Source: Planctomycetota bacterium (GTDB lineage: Bacteria; Planctomycetota; JAPUJT01). Taken from it: a stretch of DNA of 37,570 nucleotides. The translations under genes were made by a program, and so were the position numbers. This document shows, one piece after another, positions 31,230 through 37,570 of the stretch. Every line of letters begins with the position of its first letter. Positions within the stretch are counted from its first letter, which is position 1. Under the pieces are notes generated by a model. That model had not been told where the DNA came from. It saw nothing but the letters and a program-made list of their open reading frames with translations, and made no database searches. The stretch lies in assembly GCA_027296055.1 (NCBI GenBank), contig JAPUJT010000054.1, positions 1-37,570 on the forward strand, in the 5' to 3' direction.

Positions 31230-32978
31230 ATGAGCAAAGCCAAGCGCCCCTCCGCCACCAGTATCTGGCGGGCCTTTCGAACGATCGTCTGGCCCCGGCG
31301 CCGGCTGCTGCTGTTCGGGCTCCTCCTCATCTTCATCAACCGCCTGTGCGGACTCGTTCTTCCGACGTCGACGATGTCGGTCATCGATGAAGTCATCCCC
31401 AACAAGAATACCGATCTGCTCATCCAGATTCTCGTCATCGTCGGCGCGGCTGTTGCCATCCAGGCGATGACCTCCTTCGTGCTCACTCGCATGCTGAGCG
31501 TGCAAGCCCAGCATCTCATCGCGGAGCTTCGGAAGAAGGTGCAGCGGCACGTGCTGCATCTACCCGTGGGGTATTACGACAGCGTCAAGTCGGGCGAGCT
31601 GGTCTCACGCATCATGTCCGATGTGGAAGGTGTCAGAAACCTCGTCGGCACGGGGCTCGTCCATCTTGTCGGAGGGTTTCTGACGGCCGCGATCGCTCTT
31701 GTCCTTCTTATCCGCATTGACCCCAAGCTGACCGGGGTCGCGATCATTCCCCTGATCTTCTTTGCTGGGATTTCTTTGTTCGCGTTCAAGAAGATTCGCC
31801 CCATTTTCCGCGAGAGGGGGAAGATCAATGCCCGCGTCACGGGCCGACTCGTCGAATCCCTCGCCGGGATTCGCGTGATCAAGGGATTCAATGCGGAGGA
31901 GAATGAGAAGAAGGCGTTCGCCGAAGGTATCGACGAGATCTTCAACAATGTTCGCAGGACGATGACGACCACGAGCCTCGTCACCAGCCTGGCCACTCTG
32001 CTCATGGGCGCTGCGAGTGTCTCCATCATGGGCGTCGGTGTGACCCAGATCATCGACGGCGCTCTCACCGTGGGCGAGTTCTTCGCCTTCACGTTCTACC
32101 TCGCGTTCCTCGTGACCCCGATCATCCAGATGTCGAACATCGGCACTCAGATCACGGAGGCCTTCGCCGGTCTCGACCGCACTGAGGAGATCCTGAACCT
32201 GGAACTAGAGGGTGAGGAGAAGGAGCGGACCCACGTCTTCGGAACTCTGGAGGGGGAGATCCGCTTCGAGAACGTCTCCTTCAGCTATGCCAGCGGCAAG
32301 GAGGTCCTGCACGAAGTCGACATGATCGCACCCGCCGGCACCGTGACGGCCTTCGTCGGCAGTTCGGGCTCCGGCAAGACCACGATGGCGGGCCTGGCGG
32401 CGGCCTTTCTCAAGCCGAAGAAGGGAGTGGTGCGCGTGGACGGGCAGGATCTCAGCTGCGCCACGCTGGACAGCTACCGGAAGCAGCTGGGCCTTGTGCT
32501 CCAGGACGACTTTCTCTTCGAGGGGACGATCCGGGAGAACATCCGATACGCCAAGTCCACGGCGTCCGATGATGAGCTTCAAAATGCGGTCGATGCGGCC
32601 CACGTTCGCGAGTTCGCCAGCGAGTTCGAGGACGGGCTGGATACCCTGATCGGCGAGAGAGGGGTCAAGCTCTCCGGAGGCCAGCGCCAGCGGGTGGCGA
32701 TCGCCCGAGCGCTGCTCGCCAACCCACGAGTCCTCGTGCTCGACGAGGCCACATCCAACCTCGATACCCAGACCGAGGCCTATATCCAGGAGAGCCTTGC
32801 GCACCTCATGAAGGGCCGAACCACTCTCGTCATCGCCCACCGCCTGAGCACGATCCAGAGGGCCGACCAGATCATCGTTCTGGAGGCGGGCCGGATCGTG
32901 GAGCGGGGAAAGCACGCCGAGCTGCTCGCCCGCAAAGGTCGATATTTCGAGCTCTACACGTATCAGGCTCGTATCTGA
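31230..32978 (+). CDS. MsbA-type ABC exporter half-transporter
   Basis: 582 residues from ATG 31230. An ABC type-1 exporter membrane domain of six helices (about 20-320) with the usual RLVESLAGIRVIKGFNAE loop is fused to the nucleotide-binding domain (about 335-580): Walker A VGSSGSGKTT, Q-loop LVLQDDFLFEGTIREN, signature LSGGQRQR, Walker B VLVLDEATSNLD and H-loop IAHRLSTI, all intact. Homodimer predicted. Lipid, glycolipid or drug export fits; the substrate is not evident from neighbours. A possible -10 (TAGGAT, 31212-31217) sits 12 nt before the start with no good -35 and no SD. Confidence 0.93.
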   Translation: MSKAKRPSATSIWRAFRTIVWPRRRLLLFGLLLIFINRLCGLVLPTSTMSVIDEVIPNKNTDLLIQILVIVGAAVAIQAMTSFVLTRMLSVQAQHLIAELRKKVQRHVLHLPVGYYDSVKSGELVSRIMSDVEGVRNLVGTGLVHLVGGFLTAAIALVLLIRIDPKLTGVAIIPLIFFAGISLFAFKKIRPIFRERGKINARVTGRLVESLAGIRVIKGFNAEENEKKAFAEGIDEIFNNVRRTMTTTSLVTSLATLLMGAASVSIMGVGVTQIIDGALTVGEFFAFTFYLAFLVTPIIQMSNIGTQITEAFAGLDRTEEILNLELEGEEKERTHVFGTLEGEIRFENVSFSYASGKEVLHEVDMIAPAGTVTAFVGSSGSGKTTMAGLAAAFLKPKKGVVRVDGQDLSCATLDSYRKQLGLVLQDDFLFEGTIRENIRYAKSTASDDELQNAVDAAHVREFASEFEDGLDTLIGERGVKLSGGQRQRVAIARALLANPRVLVLDEATSNLDTQTEAYIQESLAHLMKGRTTLVIAHRLSTIQRADQIIVLEAGRIVERGKHAELLARKGRYFELYTYQARI

Positions 32979-33018
32979 TCTTGAGCGGACTGGGCGTCCG
33001 GAGCCTTCCGGTCTGCCC

Positions 33019-33738
33019 TCAGAGAGACCAGTCGAGGTCGTCCGGAAACTCCATCTCCAGCGTCGCCGGGTCGGGGAACTGGAGGGAGCAACTTCTGACG
33101 GCCGGCTTGATATCGTTCAGGAAATCCTGCATCACCTCGCCGGAATCCCGCCTCTTCAGCCCGACCTCCATCGCGTAGCGGTTGCCCTCTGTCTTCGGGC
33201 GACCGAACGAGAGGAGCCCGATCCGCAGCCACTTGGCGAAGATGGGCTTCTTCTCGTCCTCGAACTCTCCGGACTGCGAGAGCTCCACGACGATCCGCTC
33301 GCCGAGGTCCTGGTGTCCCGCCTCTTCCTTGAGGATCTTCTGGATCGTATTGCGGTAGGGGTGGAAGGAGCAGTCCTGGTACTCCTGGAGCTGCCAGAAT
33401 CCTCCCCGGTCGTAGAGGAACTGCGCCATGGCCAGCTCGTACCAGGACTGGGCAAAGGGGATCGGCTTCTTATCGAGGCGCGCGTTGACGACGGGCTCGA
33501 CGGATTCTCCGGTGAACTCCTCGTACTGCTTGACCACCGCCTCGTAGTGCTCCATCTCCTCGCGGATGTGCCACGTCATGAACTTCAGCCACTTGAGTGA
33601 CGGTACGAACTGGAGTCCGTAGCCGAACATCAACGCCGCCGCCAGCTCGCGGTAGGCCTGGCTCTCCATCATCTGTATCAGGGTCTTTCGGTACTTGGGA
33701 TCGTTCCAGAGCTCTGGGGTCGCGGCTTCTTCCGTCAT
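33019..33738 (-). CDS. ferritin-like di-iron protein of the PaaA/PaaC family
   Basis: 239 residues from ATG 33738, with GGAGG 5 nt upstream; the frame extends to 33843, but that part overlaps the MarR gene. Two diiron signatures: an AYRELAAALM helix followed by REEMEHYEA (EExEH, about 60-64), and LQEYQDC followed by KEEAGHQDL (EExxH, about 138-142). These match the phenylacetate-CoA oxygenase subunit fold (PaaA/PaaC). Catalytic PaaA and structural PaaC cannot be separated by eye, but the full metal-ligand set favours an active oxygenase or hydroxylase. No other paa gene is present. Last gene of the ridA-marR operon, so probably under that MarR. Confidence 0.8.
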   Translation of the reverse strand: MTEEAATPELWNDPKYRKTLIQMMESQAYRELAAALMFGYGLQFVPSLKWLKFMTWHIREEMEHYEAVVKQYEEFTGESVEPVVNARLDKKPIPFAQSWYELAMAQFLYDRGGFWQLQEYQDCSFHPYRNTIQKILKEEAGHQDLGERIVVELSQSGEFEDEKKPIFAKWLRIGLLSFGRPKTEGNRYAMEVGLKRRDSGEVMQDFLNDIKPAVRSCSLQFPDPATLEMEFPDDLDWSL

Positions 33739-33769
33739 CTTGTCCTCCACAGTAGATGGTCTTCTTCGT

Positions 33770-34219
33770 TCATCCCGCGGCTCTTCTCGCTTCCAGCACG
33801 AGACGAAGCCGGTCGAGGGATCGCCGGAGATCCGCCTGATCATGCCGGATCATCTCGGAGAAGACGGCGTCCAGGAATCGCTCCATCCGGCGGACCTCGC
33901 GGATCGCGACGCGCCTTCCCGCCGGAGTGAGCCTGTGAATCTTGACGCGACGATCCCGGTCGTCCGATCTGACCGATATGAGCCCACTTCGCAGGAGGCG
34001 CCGCGTGATCCCGGTGACATTTCCTGCCGTCACCAGTAGAGCCTCCGAGAGGGCTCCCGTCCTCATCCCATCCGGGTGGCGCAGGAGCTGCGAGAGCACG
34101 TCGAACTGGGGGAGCGTCACGGAGGAATCCTGGTGAAGTCCCCGCACCTCCCGGAGCAGGAGGTGATTGCACTTCGCCAGGCGGATCCAGAGCCCCGCGC
34201 CTTTCTCGGAGATTCTCAT
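33770..34219 (-). CDS. MarR family transcriptional regulator
   Basis: 149 residues from ATG 34219, which overlaps the stop of the RidA-like gene as ATGA. Winged-helix layout: SVTLPQFDVLSQLL, GALSEALLVTAGNVTGITRRL (recognition helix; in part: AGNVTGITRRL), then the wing SDDRDRRVKIHRLTPAGR with the conserved DxRD(R)R. MarR proteins are usually ligand-released repressors of their own operon; an AT-rich palindrome at 34626-34637 over the operon -10 is a good operator candidate. The ligand might be an aromatic acid or acyl-CoA, given the oxygenase downstream (inference). Confidence 0.92.
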   Translation of the reverse strand: MRISEKGAGLWIRLAKCNHLLLREVRGLHQDSSVTLPQFDVLSQLLRHPDGMRTGALSEALLVTAGNVTGITRRLLRSGLISVRSDDRDRRVKIHRLTPAGRRVAIREVRRMERFLDAVFSEMIRHDQADLRRSLDRLRLVLEARRAAG

Positions 34220-34617
34220 GGGATGGCGGCCGTCGCTTCCAGCTCCAGCTTGGCGCCTGCCTCCAGCAGTCCCCGGACCTCGACGAGCGTCATCGCAGGA
34301 AAGTGCTTCCCCATTCGACGGCGGTAAGCATCCCCGACCGCCTTGATGCCCTCCAGGTATTCCTTCCGATCGAGGACATAGATCGTGAGGCGGGCGATGT
34401 GATCCGGCGCGCCACCGGCCTTCTCCACGACGGCGATGACATTTCCCAGCGCCCGATCGAATTGCTCGGCGAAGCTGTCGCCGACGACTTTCTGATCCCG
34501 GTCCCAGGCGACCTGCCCCGAGACGAAGAGCTGCCGTGCCCCCGCAGGGGTCAGGATGCCGTTGGAGTACCCTTTCGGGGCTCCGAGCTGCTCCGGATTG
34601 ATGATCTCGAGAGGCAT
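34216..34617 (-). CDS. RidA-family protein with altered active site
   Basis: 133 residues from ATG 34617. RidA fold: INPEQLGAPKGYSNG, RQLFVSGQVAWD, GDSFAEQFDRALGNVIAVVEKAGG, HIARLTIYVLD, LELEATAAI. In imine deaminases an Arg sits in FPARSxVEV; here the segment reads FPAMTLVEV, with Met in place of the Arg that binds the imino acid carboxylate. It is therefore probably not a classical 2-iminobutanoate deaminase; other family members act as hydrolases in aromatic pathways. First gene of the operon, translated from an apparently leaderless mRNA. Confidence 0.88.
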   Translation of the reverse strand: MPLEIINPEQLGAPKGYSNGILTPAGARQLFVSGQVAWDRDQKVVGDSFAEQFDRALGNVIAVVEKAGGAPDHIARLTIYVLDRKEYLEGIKAVGDAYRRRMGKHFPAMTLVEVRGLLEAGAKLELEATAAIP

Positions 34618-34623
34618 GGAGAT

Positions 34624-34652
34624 ATTTTATACATAAACTAATTCCATGTCAC
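34624..34652 (-). promoter_or_regulatory. leaderless promoter with palindromic operator candidate
   Basis: Minus strand reads GTGACA (34647-34652), 17 nt, TAAAAT (34624-34629), both 5 of 6 to consensus. The ATG at 34617 lies 6 nt beyond the -10, so the transcript would begin at or next to the start codon; no SD is seen. A palindrome TTTAT-AC-ATAAA (34626-34637) overlaps the -10, where a repressor such as the operon's MarR could bind. Confidence 0.65.
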
Positions 34653-34712
34653 GTCTCTTCTCGGAGGCAGGTAGGAGCTTGTGGCCCTCGTTCGTCCCGC
34701 TATCCTTCCCGC

Positions 34713-35747
34713 ATGCCCTCCAAGCCATGGCACCGATACCCAGCTCTTGGCGGAGTCCTCTTCGTCGGCCTTCTCGCCACGGCGGCGATGGGACTGGCGC
34801 GCCTCCCCTGGCTGGTGAGTCTCCGGATCAGCCCTCTCGTCGCGGGGATCGTCCTCGGCATGATCGTCGCGAACACCCTGCGCTCCCGGATCCCCGCGGC
34901 CTGGAGGCCGGGGATCCTTTTCATGGCGAAGCGAATCCTTCGCGTCGCCATCATTCTCTACGGCTTTCGGCTCACGATGCAGCAGGTCGCGGACGTCGGG
35001 CTGGCGGGCCTCTCCGTCTCGGTGGTGATGCTCTCGAGCACGTTCCTGCTGGGCGTCCTCTTCGGGCTGAAGGTCCTGAGGATGGATCGGGACACGGCCC
35101 TGCTAACCGCCTCGGGGGCATCGGTCTGCGGAGCGGCCGCCGTGCTCGCCACGGATTCGGTGCTGAAGGCGGAGCCTCACAAGGGGGCAGTGGCCGTCAG
35201 CACGGTCGTCCTCTTCGGCACGATCGCGATGTTCGTCTATCCTCCGATCTACGCCTCGGGCATCCTCGGGATCGATCCCGCGACCTTCGGCATCTACGTG
35301 GGCGGGTCCGTGCATGAGGTGGCCCAGGTCGTCGCCGCGGGGAGCGCGATCGAAGGGGCGGTCGACAACGCCGTGATCGTGAAGATGACACGGGTGATGC
35401 TCATCGCACCGATGCTGATCATTCTCGGGCTCGTCCTCTCCGGAGGGAGGGGGACCGGCGAGGATGAAAGCGGTGGCGTGCGAGTCGTCATTCCCTGGTT
35501 CGCCGTCGGCTTCGTGGGTGTTGTCGCCTTCAACTCGCTACACCTTCTGCCCGACGCTGTCACCCGGGGCTTGATTCAGTTCGATACGTTCCTCCTGACC
35601 CTGGCGATGACCGCCCTCGGTCTGGAGACCACCATCGATAAATTCAAGCAGGTCGGCCTCAAGCCCTTCTACCTGGCCCTGGCGATGTTCGGCTGGCTGT
35701 TAGTTGCCGGCTACTTCGTCACCCGAGCGGCCTTGCATCTCTTCTGA
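34713..35747 (+). CDS. YeiH / UPF0324 family membrane protein
   Basis: 344 residues from ATG 34713, about ten membrane helices. Family hallmarks are SPLVAGIVLGMIVANTL, LRVAIILYGFRLTMQQV, SGASVCGAAAVLAT and GGSVHEVAQVVAAG. The family is annotated as putative sulfate exporters on limited evidence. The family pattern is complete. No SD is evident. It is transcribed away from the RidA operon across a 95-nt divergent gap; no further partner is seen. Confidence 0.92.
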   Translation: MPSKPWHRYPALGGVLFVGLLATAAMGLARLPWLVSLRISPLVAGIVLGMIVANTLRSRIPAAWRPGILFMAKRILRVAIILYGFRLTMQQVADVGLAGLSVSVVMLSSTFLLGVLFGLKVLRMDRDTALLTASGASVCGAAAVLATDSVLKAEPHKGAVAVSTVVLFGTIAMFVYPPIYASGILGIDPATFGIYVGGSVHEVAQVVAAGSAIEGAVDNAVIVKMTRVMLIAPMLIILGLVLSGGRGTGEDESGGVRVVIPWFAVGFVGVVAFNSLHLLPDAVTRGLIQFDTFLLTLAMTALGLETTIDKFKQVGLKPFYLALAMFGWLLVAGYFVTRAALHLF

Positions 35748-35780
35748 CCGAGCGAGTTCAGATGGAATCATGGGGAGGGG

Positions 35781-35813
35781 AAAAATCCGGCCCGCTGGAC
35801 CCGGCGGGACCGG
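35781..35813 (-). terminator. rho-independent terminator of the nucleotidyltransferase pair
   Basis: On the minus strand a 9-bp GC stem with one bulged base (CCGG and CCCGC arms, 35787-35795 with 35804-35813) is followed by ATTTTT (35786 down to 35781). It lies just beyond the stop at 35823. Confidence 0.85.
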
Positions 35814-35822
35814 TCGGCGGCC

Positions 35823-36299
35823 TCAGGAGCGATCTTGAGCGATCCACCACTCCCGGAAGATCTTCAGGCGGGGCAACGCCTCCTTGTCCCGGGTGCGCCC
35901 GGATGCTTCCTTGCTGCGGATGATGTCGTCGAGGTGGCACACCCGGATGCCCTCTATCGTGAGTGAACGCTTTTCGGCCTCGGCGAACGACTCGATGCCG
36001 TCCGGGGCGAATACGAGGTCGACGTCGAAGGGTCCGTACCTGATCTGCACGAAGTCCTTTCCGCGCTCTATCTCTTTCGAATGGTCGGGCGTGATAGGGA
36101 ATCCTAGATCGAGGAGCGCGGCGACCACGGCTCGACCGTTCTCGGGGCTCTTTTCCACGAAGAGGTCGGCGTCCTGGGTGGTGTCGGGATAGCCAAGAAT
36201 TATTGCCCCGGACTTGCCCAGGAATAGATACTTGGCCTTGTGGCGATCGAACGCCTTCGCGAGCTCCTGGGCCTGTGGGTACTCAAACCGGGCGGCCAT
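35823..36299 (-). CDS. nucleotidyltransferase-fold protein (toxin-like, MNT/DUF6036-type)
   Basis: 158 residues from ATG 36299. The fold is indicated by FLGKSGAIILGYPDTTQDADLFV (in part: GKSGAIILGYPDTTQDAD): a GS-type nucleotide loop, then TxDxD with two metal-binding acidic residues, and a third at FDVDLVF. A DNA- or RNA-binding helix region follows (VCHLDDIIRSKEASGRTRDKEALP, in part: HLDDIIRSKEASGR). Proteins of this type pair with small partners and act as AMP-transferring antitoxins or toxins. The start overlaps the small gene upstream by 17 nt, so the two are coupled, and a strong terminator follows. Confidence 0.82.
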   Translation of the reverse strand: MAARFEYPQAQELAKAFDRHKAKYLFLGKSGAIILGYPDTTQDADLFVEKSPENGRAVVAALLDLGFPITPDHSKEIERGKDFVQIRYGPFDVDLVFAPDGIESFAEAEKRSLTIEGIRVCHLDDIIRSKEASGRTRDKEALPRLKIFREWWIAQDRS

Positions 36300-36492
36300 A
36301 ACCTAGCCAGGCGGGAAGGTACTCCTCACACCACTGACGGTATTCGATCATCGTGTCGAATGACCGGTATGGCGAGTCGTCGAGTACGGGTTTATATGTA
36401 TAGATAAAGGCGTAACGCATTCGCTCTTCAAGGCTGCGACGTGCCGCCGCCTCGAAGTCTCTGATCCACTCCGCACGGGTCGCGTTTTCCAT
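36283..36492 (-). CDS. small partner of the nucleotidyltransferase (69 aa)
   Basis: 69 residues from ATG 36492: ENATRAEWIRDFEAAARRS, then YAFIYTYKPVLDD, then FDTMIEYRQWCEEYLPAWLG. Helical and acidic at both ends. No family recognised. Its stop lies within the start of the nucleotidyltransferase gene (17-nt overlap). An 8-bp direct repeat overlaps the start region (36490-36497 and 36506-36513). Such pairing is typical of two-gene toxin-antitoxin modules, though which is the toxin is unknown. Confidence 0.7.
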   Translation of the reverse strand: MENATRAEWIRDFEAAARRSLEERMRYAFIYTYKPVLDDSPYRSFDTMIEYRQWCEEYLPAWLGYGRPV

Positions 36493-36513
36493 GCACCTAG
36501 CGTATCATGCACC
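36490..36513 (-). promoter_or_regulatory. 8-bp direct repeats over the start of the nucleotidyltransferase pair
   Basis: CATGCACC (plus strand) occurs at 36490-36497 and 36506-36513, 16 bp apart start to start, about one and a half helical turns. The first copy covers the start codon of the small gene. This could be an autoregulatory operator, as in many toxin-antitoxin loci. Confidence 0.4.
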
Positions 36514-36574
36514 AGGGAGCGACTCCAGTAGTTGCCCCCCCCATCGCCTGCCAGCGACGTTCCGCCACGCTTGG

Positions 36575-36609
36575 CTGGCATTGCCAGGATGAAAATGGTC
36601 TCCTATGTG
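36575..36609 (+). promoter_or_regulatory. promoter of the VOC gene with palindrome over the -35
   Basis: TTGCCA (36581-36586), 17 nt, TATGTG (36604-36609). A perfect 13-bp palindrome CTGGCA-T-TGCCAG (36575-36587) covers the -35, a natural site for a repressor. Confidence 0.55.
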
Positions 36610-36638
36610 GAACCCGGTCAAATCAAGGAGGTAGGAAT

Positions 36639-37082
36639 ATGTCGGTGAAGCCCGTTCCGGATGGATTTCATTCGGTCACGCCGTATCTAGTCGTCGAGGA
36701 TGTGAATGCGCAGATCGAGTTCATGAGCAAGGCCTTTGGCGCAGTGGAGACGGAAAAAATTCAGGGTCCCGATGGCGCCGTCCAGCATGCAGAGGTCAAG
36801 ATCGGCGACTCCTTCATCATGCTGGGTCAAGCGAGGGATCAGTACAAACCGATGCCAACGTGCCTCTACCTCTATGTGGAGGATATGGAAGCGCTGTACA
36901 AGAGTAGCTTGGCGGCCGGCGCGGAATCGATCATGGGGCCGACCGACATGTTCTACGGCGATCGGAACGCAGGCGTCAAAGACCCCCAGGAAAATCTCTG
37001 GTGGATCGCCACGCACATCGAGGACGTATCTTCCGAGGAGCTACAGCGACGGGCCAGCACCCAACAACTTGGGAACGAATAG
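36639..37082 (+). CDS. VOC-superfamily (PhnB/glyoxalase-like) protein
   Basis: 147 residues from ATG 36639, with AAGGAGG 7 nt upstream. Two beta-alpha-beta-beta-beta halves: FHSVTPYLVVEDVNAQIEF with HAEVKIGDSFIML, and CLYLYVEDMEALY with GVKDPQENLWWIATH. This is the PhnB-like branch of the VOC superfamily (DPxGNxWxxATH), close to bleomycin-resistance and glyoxalase-like proteins. The metal ligands of true glyoxalase I are not fully present by eye, so function is open. Transcribed alone from the promoter at 36581-36609, divergent from the nucleotidyltransferase pair. Confidence 0.88.
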   Translation: MSVKPVPDGFHSVTPYLVVEDVNAQIEFMSKAFGAVETEKIQGPDGAVQHAEVKIGDSFIMLGQARDQYKPMPTCLYLYVEDMEALYKSSLAAGAESIMGPTDMFYGDRNAGVKDPQENLWWIATHIEDVSSEELQRRASTQQLGNE

Positions 37083-37570
37083 GGAGTCGCGAAAGCCACG
37101 GGCTCTTGCTTCGTGACGAAGGCCGTCGAGGTTGCACCGTCTCTCCGGGCCGTTTTCTTGGCTCTGGACGGCCGACACCGCCCGGAGAATAGGCCGGTCT
37201 TCGCTCTCGACGCTCTCTTCTTGGGCCGTTCATTCGGGTCCTCGTGGGGGGGGGCGGGACACGTACCTTCGACCGCTTCTGGCCGTCTCACGGCCCCCAG
37301 TTCCGCCTTCAATACGAAACGACCCATGGCCGCCATAAAACCATACAGACAAGGTAGTTCCGTGATTTCCTCGACCTCTTGCCGGTCACCGCTGACGGTG
37401 CGCTCGAGGCAGGGCAGTTGACGCGGCCTGACCGGGCCTGTATCCTCAGGAATCCACTCCCCCCCCTGGCTCCAGAAGCGTAGCTGAATCAGGCCCGATT
37501 GGGGGAAATCTCCCTTGCCTACGCGGGTTGTCACTTCCGCTCTGAGAATTGAGGTATTCCATAGAAACAG
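37083..37570. other. 488-nt region without a supported gene
   Basis: No frame on either strand has a recognisable protein or good start. An inverted repeat TCTCCGGGC (37142-37150) with GCCCGGAGA (37180-37188) and a 29-nt loop lies 60 nt after the VOC stop; no T-run follows, so termination there is uncertain. A G8 run is at 37247-37254. Confidence 0.5.

Noticed and set aside
32979..33018. Hairpin CCGGA-GCCT-TCCGG between convergent genes as terminator
   Set aside because: Only 5 bp of stem and no T-run on either strand.
36953..37534. 193-codon minus-strand frame overlapping the VOC 3' end
   Set aside because: The part outside the VOC gene shows no family pattern and there is no SD at its start.

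Overview
This is a GC-rich bacterial chromosome segment that is almost fully coding. It has many alternative GTG and TTG starts, usually with good Shine-Dalgarno (SD) sites. Nothing fixes the phylum. The mix of HEAT-repeat proteins, a HEAT plus von Willebrand A exported protein, a Ser/Thr kinase with AAA and TPR regions, many lipoproteins with propellers or FN3 domains, and degenerate HD-GYP signalling suggests an uncultured lineage of the Planctomycetota / Acidobacteriota / Eisenbacteria kind (inference). No rRNA, tRNA, CRISPR array, insertion sequence or prophage gene was recognised.

Layout. 1-2529 (minus): the start of a PtsN-like EIIA gene at the edge, a 39-residue double-CxxC protein too short for ordinary gene calling, and a MutS2 without its Smr nuclease domain. 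2730-10152 (minus): a signalling operon (HEAT protein, degenerate HD-GYP protein, kinase-AAA-TPR protein) behind a clear promoter and a structured leader of about 300 nt. The HEAT and HD proteins appear to share an N-terminal domain. 10264-11953 (minus): rpsU (ribosomal protein S21), an inverted-repeat element of about 200 bp, and a double-XRE/S24-like regulator lacking the autocleavage dyad. 12091-13629 (plus): two lipoproteins, one a six-bladed PD40 propeller. 13626-15032 (minus): a persulfide dioxygenase-type MBL/rhodanese protein.

15134-19256 (plus): an exported serine hydrolase, a ZIP metal transporter with a cyclic-nucleotide-binding domain inserted, and a HEAT+VWA exported protein. 19318-20727 (minus): a radical SAM/B12-type enzyme, divergent from a three-gene plus-strand unit (methyltransferase, amino acid permease, BtrH-like protein) at 20879-24321. 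24394-29152 (minus): a secreted TPR/jelly-roll protein with a clean terminator, then a unit of CNBD protein, 792-residue membrane protein of unknown function, and lipoprotein histidine phosphatase. 29321-32978 (plus): an FN3/propeller lipoprotein and an MsbA-type ABC exporter. 33019-34617 (minus): a RidA-like / MarR / ferritin-like oxygenase operon from an apparently leaderless promoter with an overlapping palindrome. 34713-35747 (plus): a YeiH-type membrane protein. 35823-36492 (minus): a two-gene nucleotidyltransferase module resembling a toxin-antitoxin pair, with its own terminator. 36639-37082 (plus): a VOC protein. The last 488 nt show no convincing gene.

Themes. Nucleotide signalling recurs (HD-GYP fold, two CNBD proteins, kinase), and several well-known folds have lost catalytic residues (HD-GYP, S24, RidA, one rhodanese, probably BtrH). 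The best candidates for undescribed systems are the HEAT/HD/kinase operon, the CNBD-gated ZIP transporter, the methyltransferase-permease-BtrH unit, the CNBD/792-residue membrane protein/phosphatase unit, and the nucleotidyltransferase pair.
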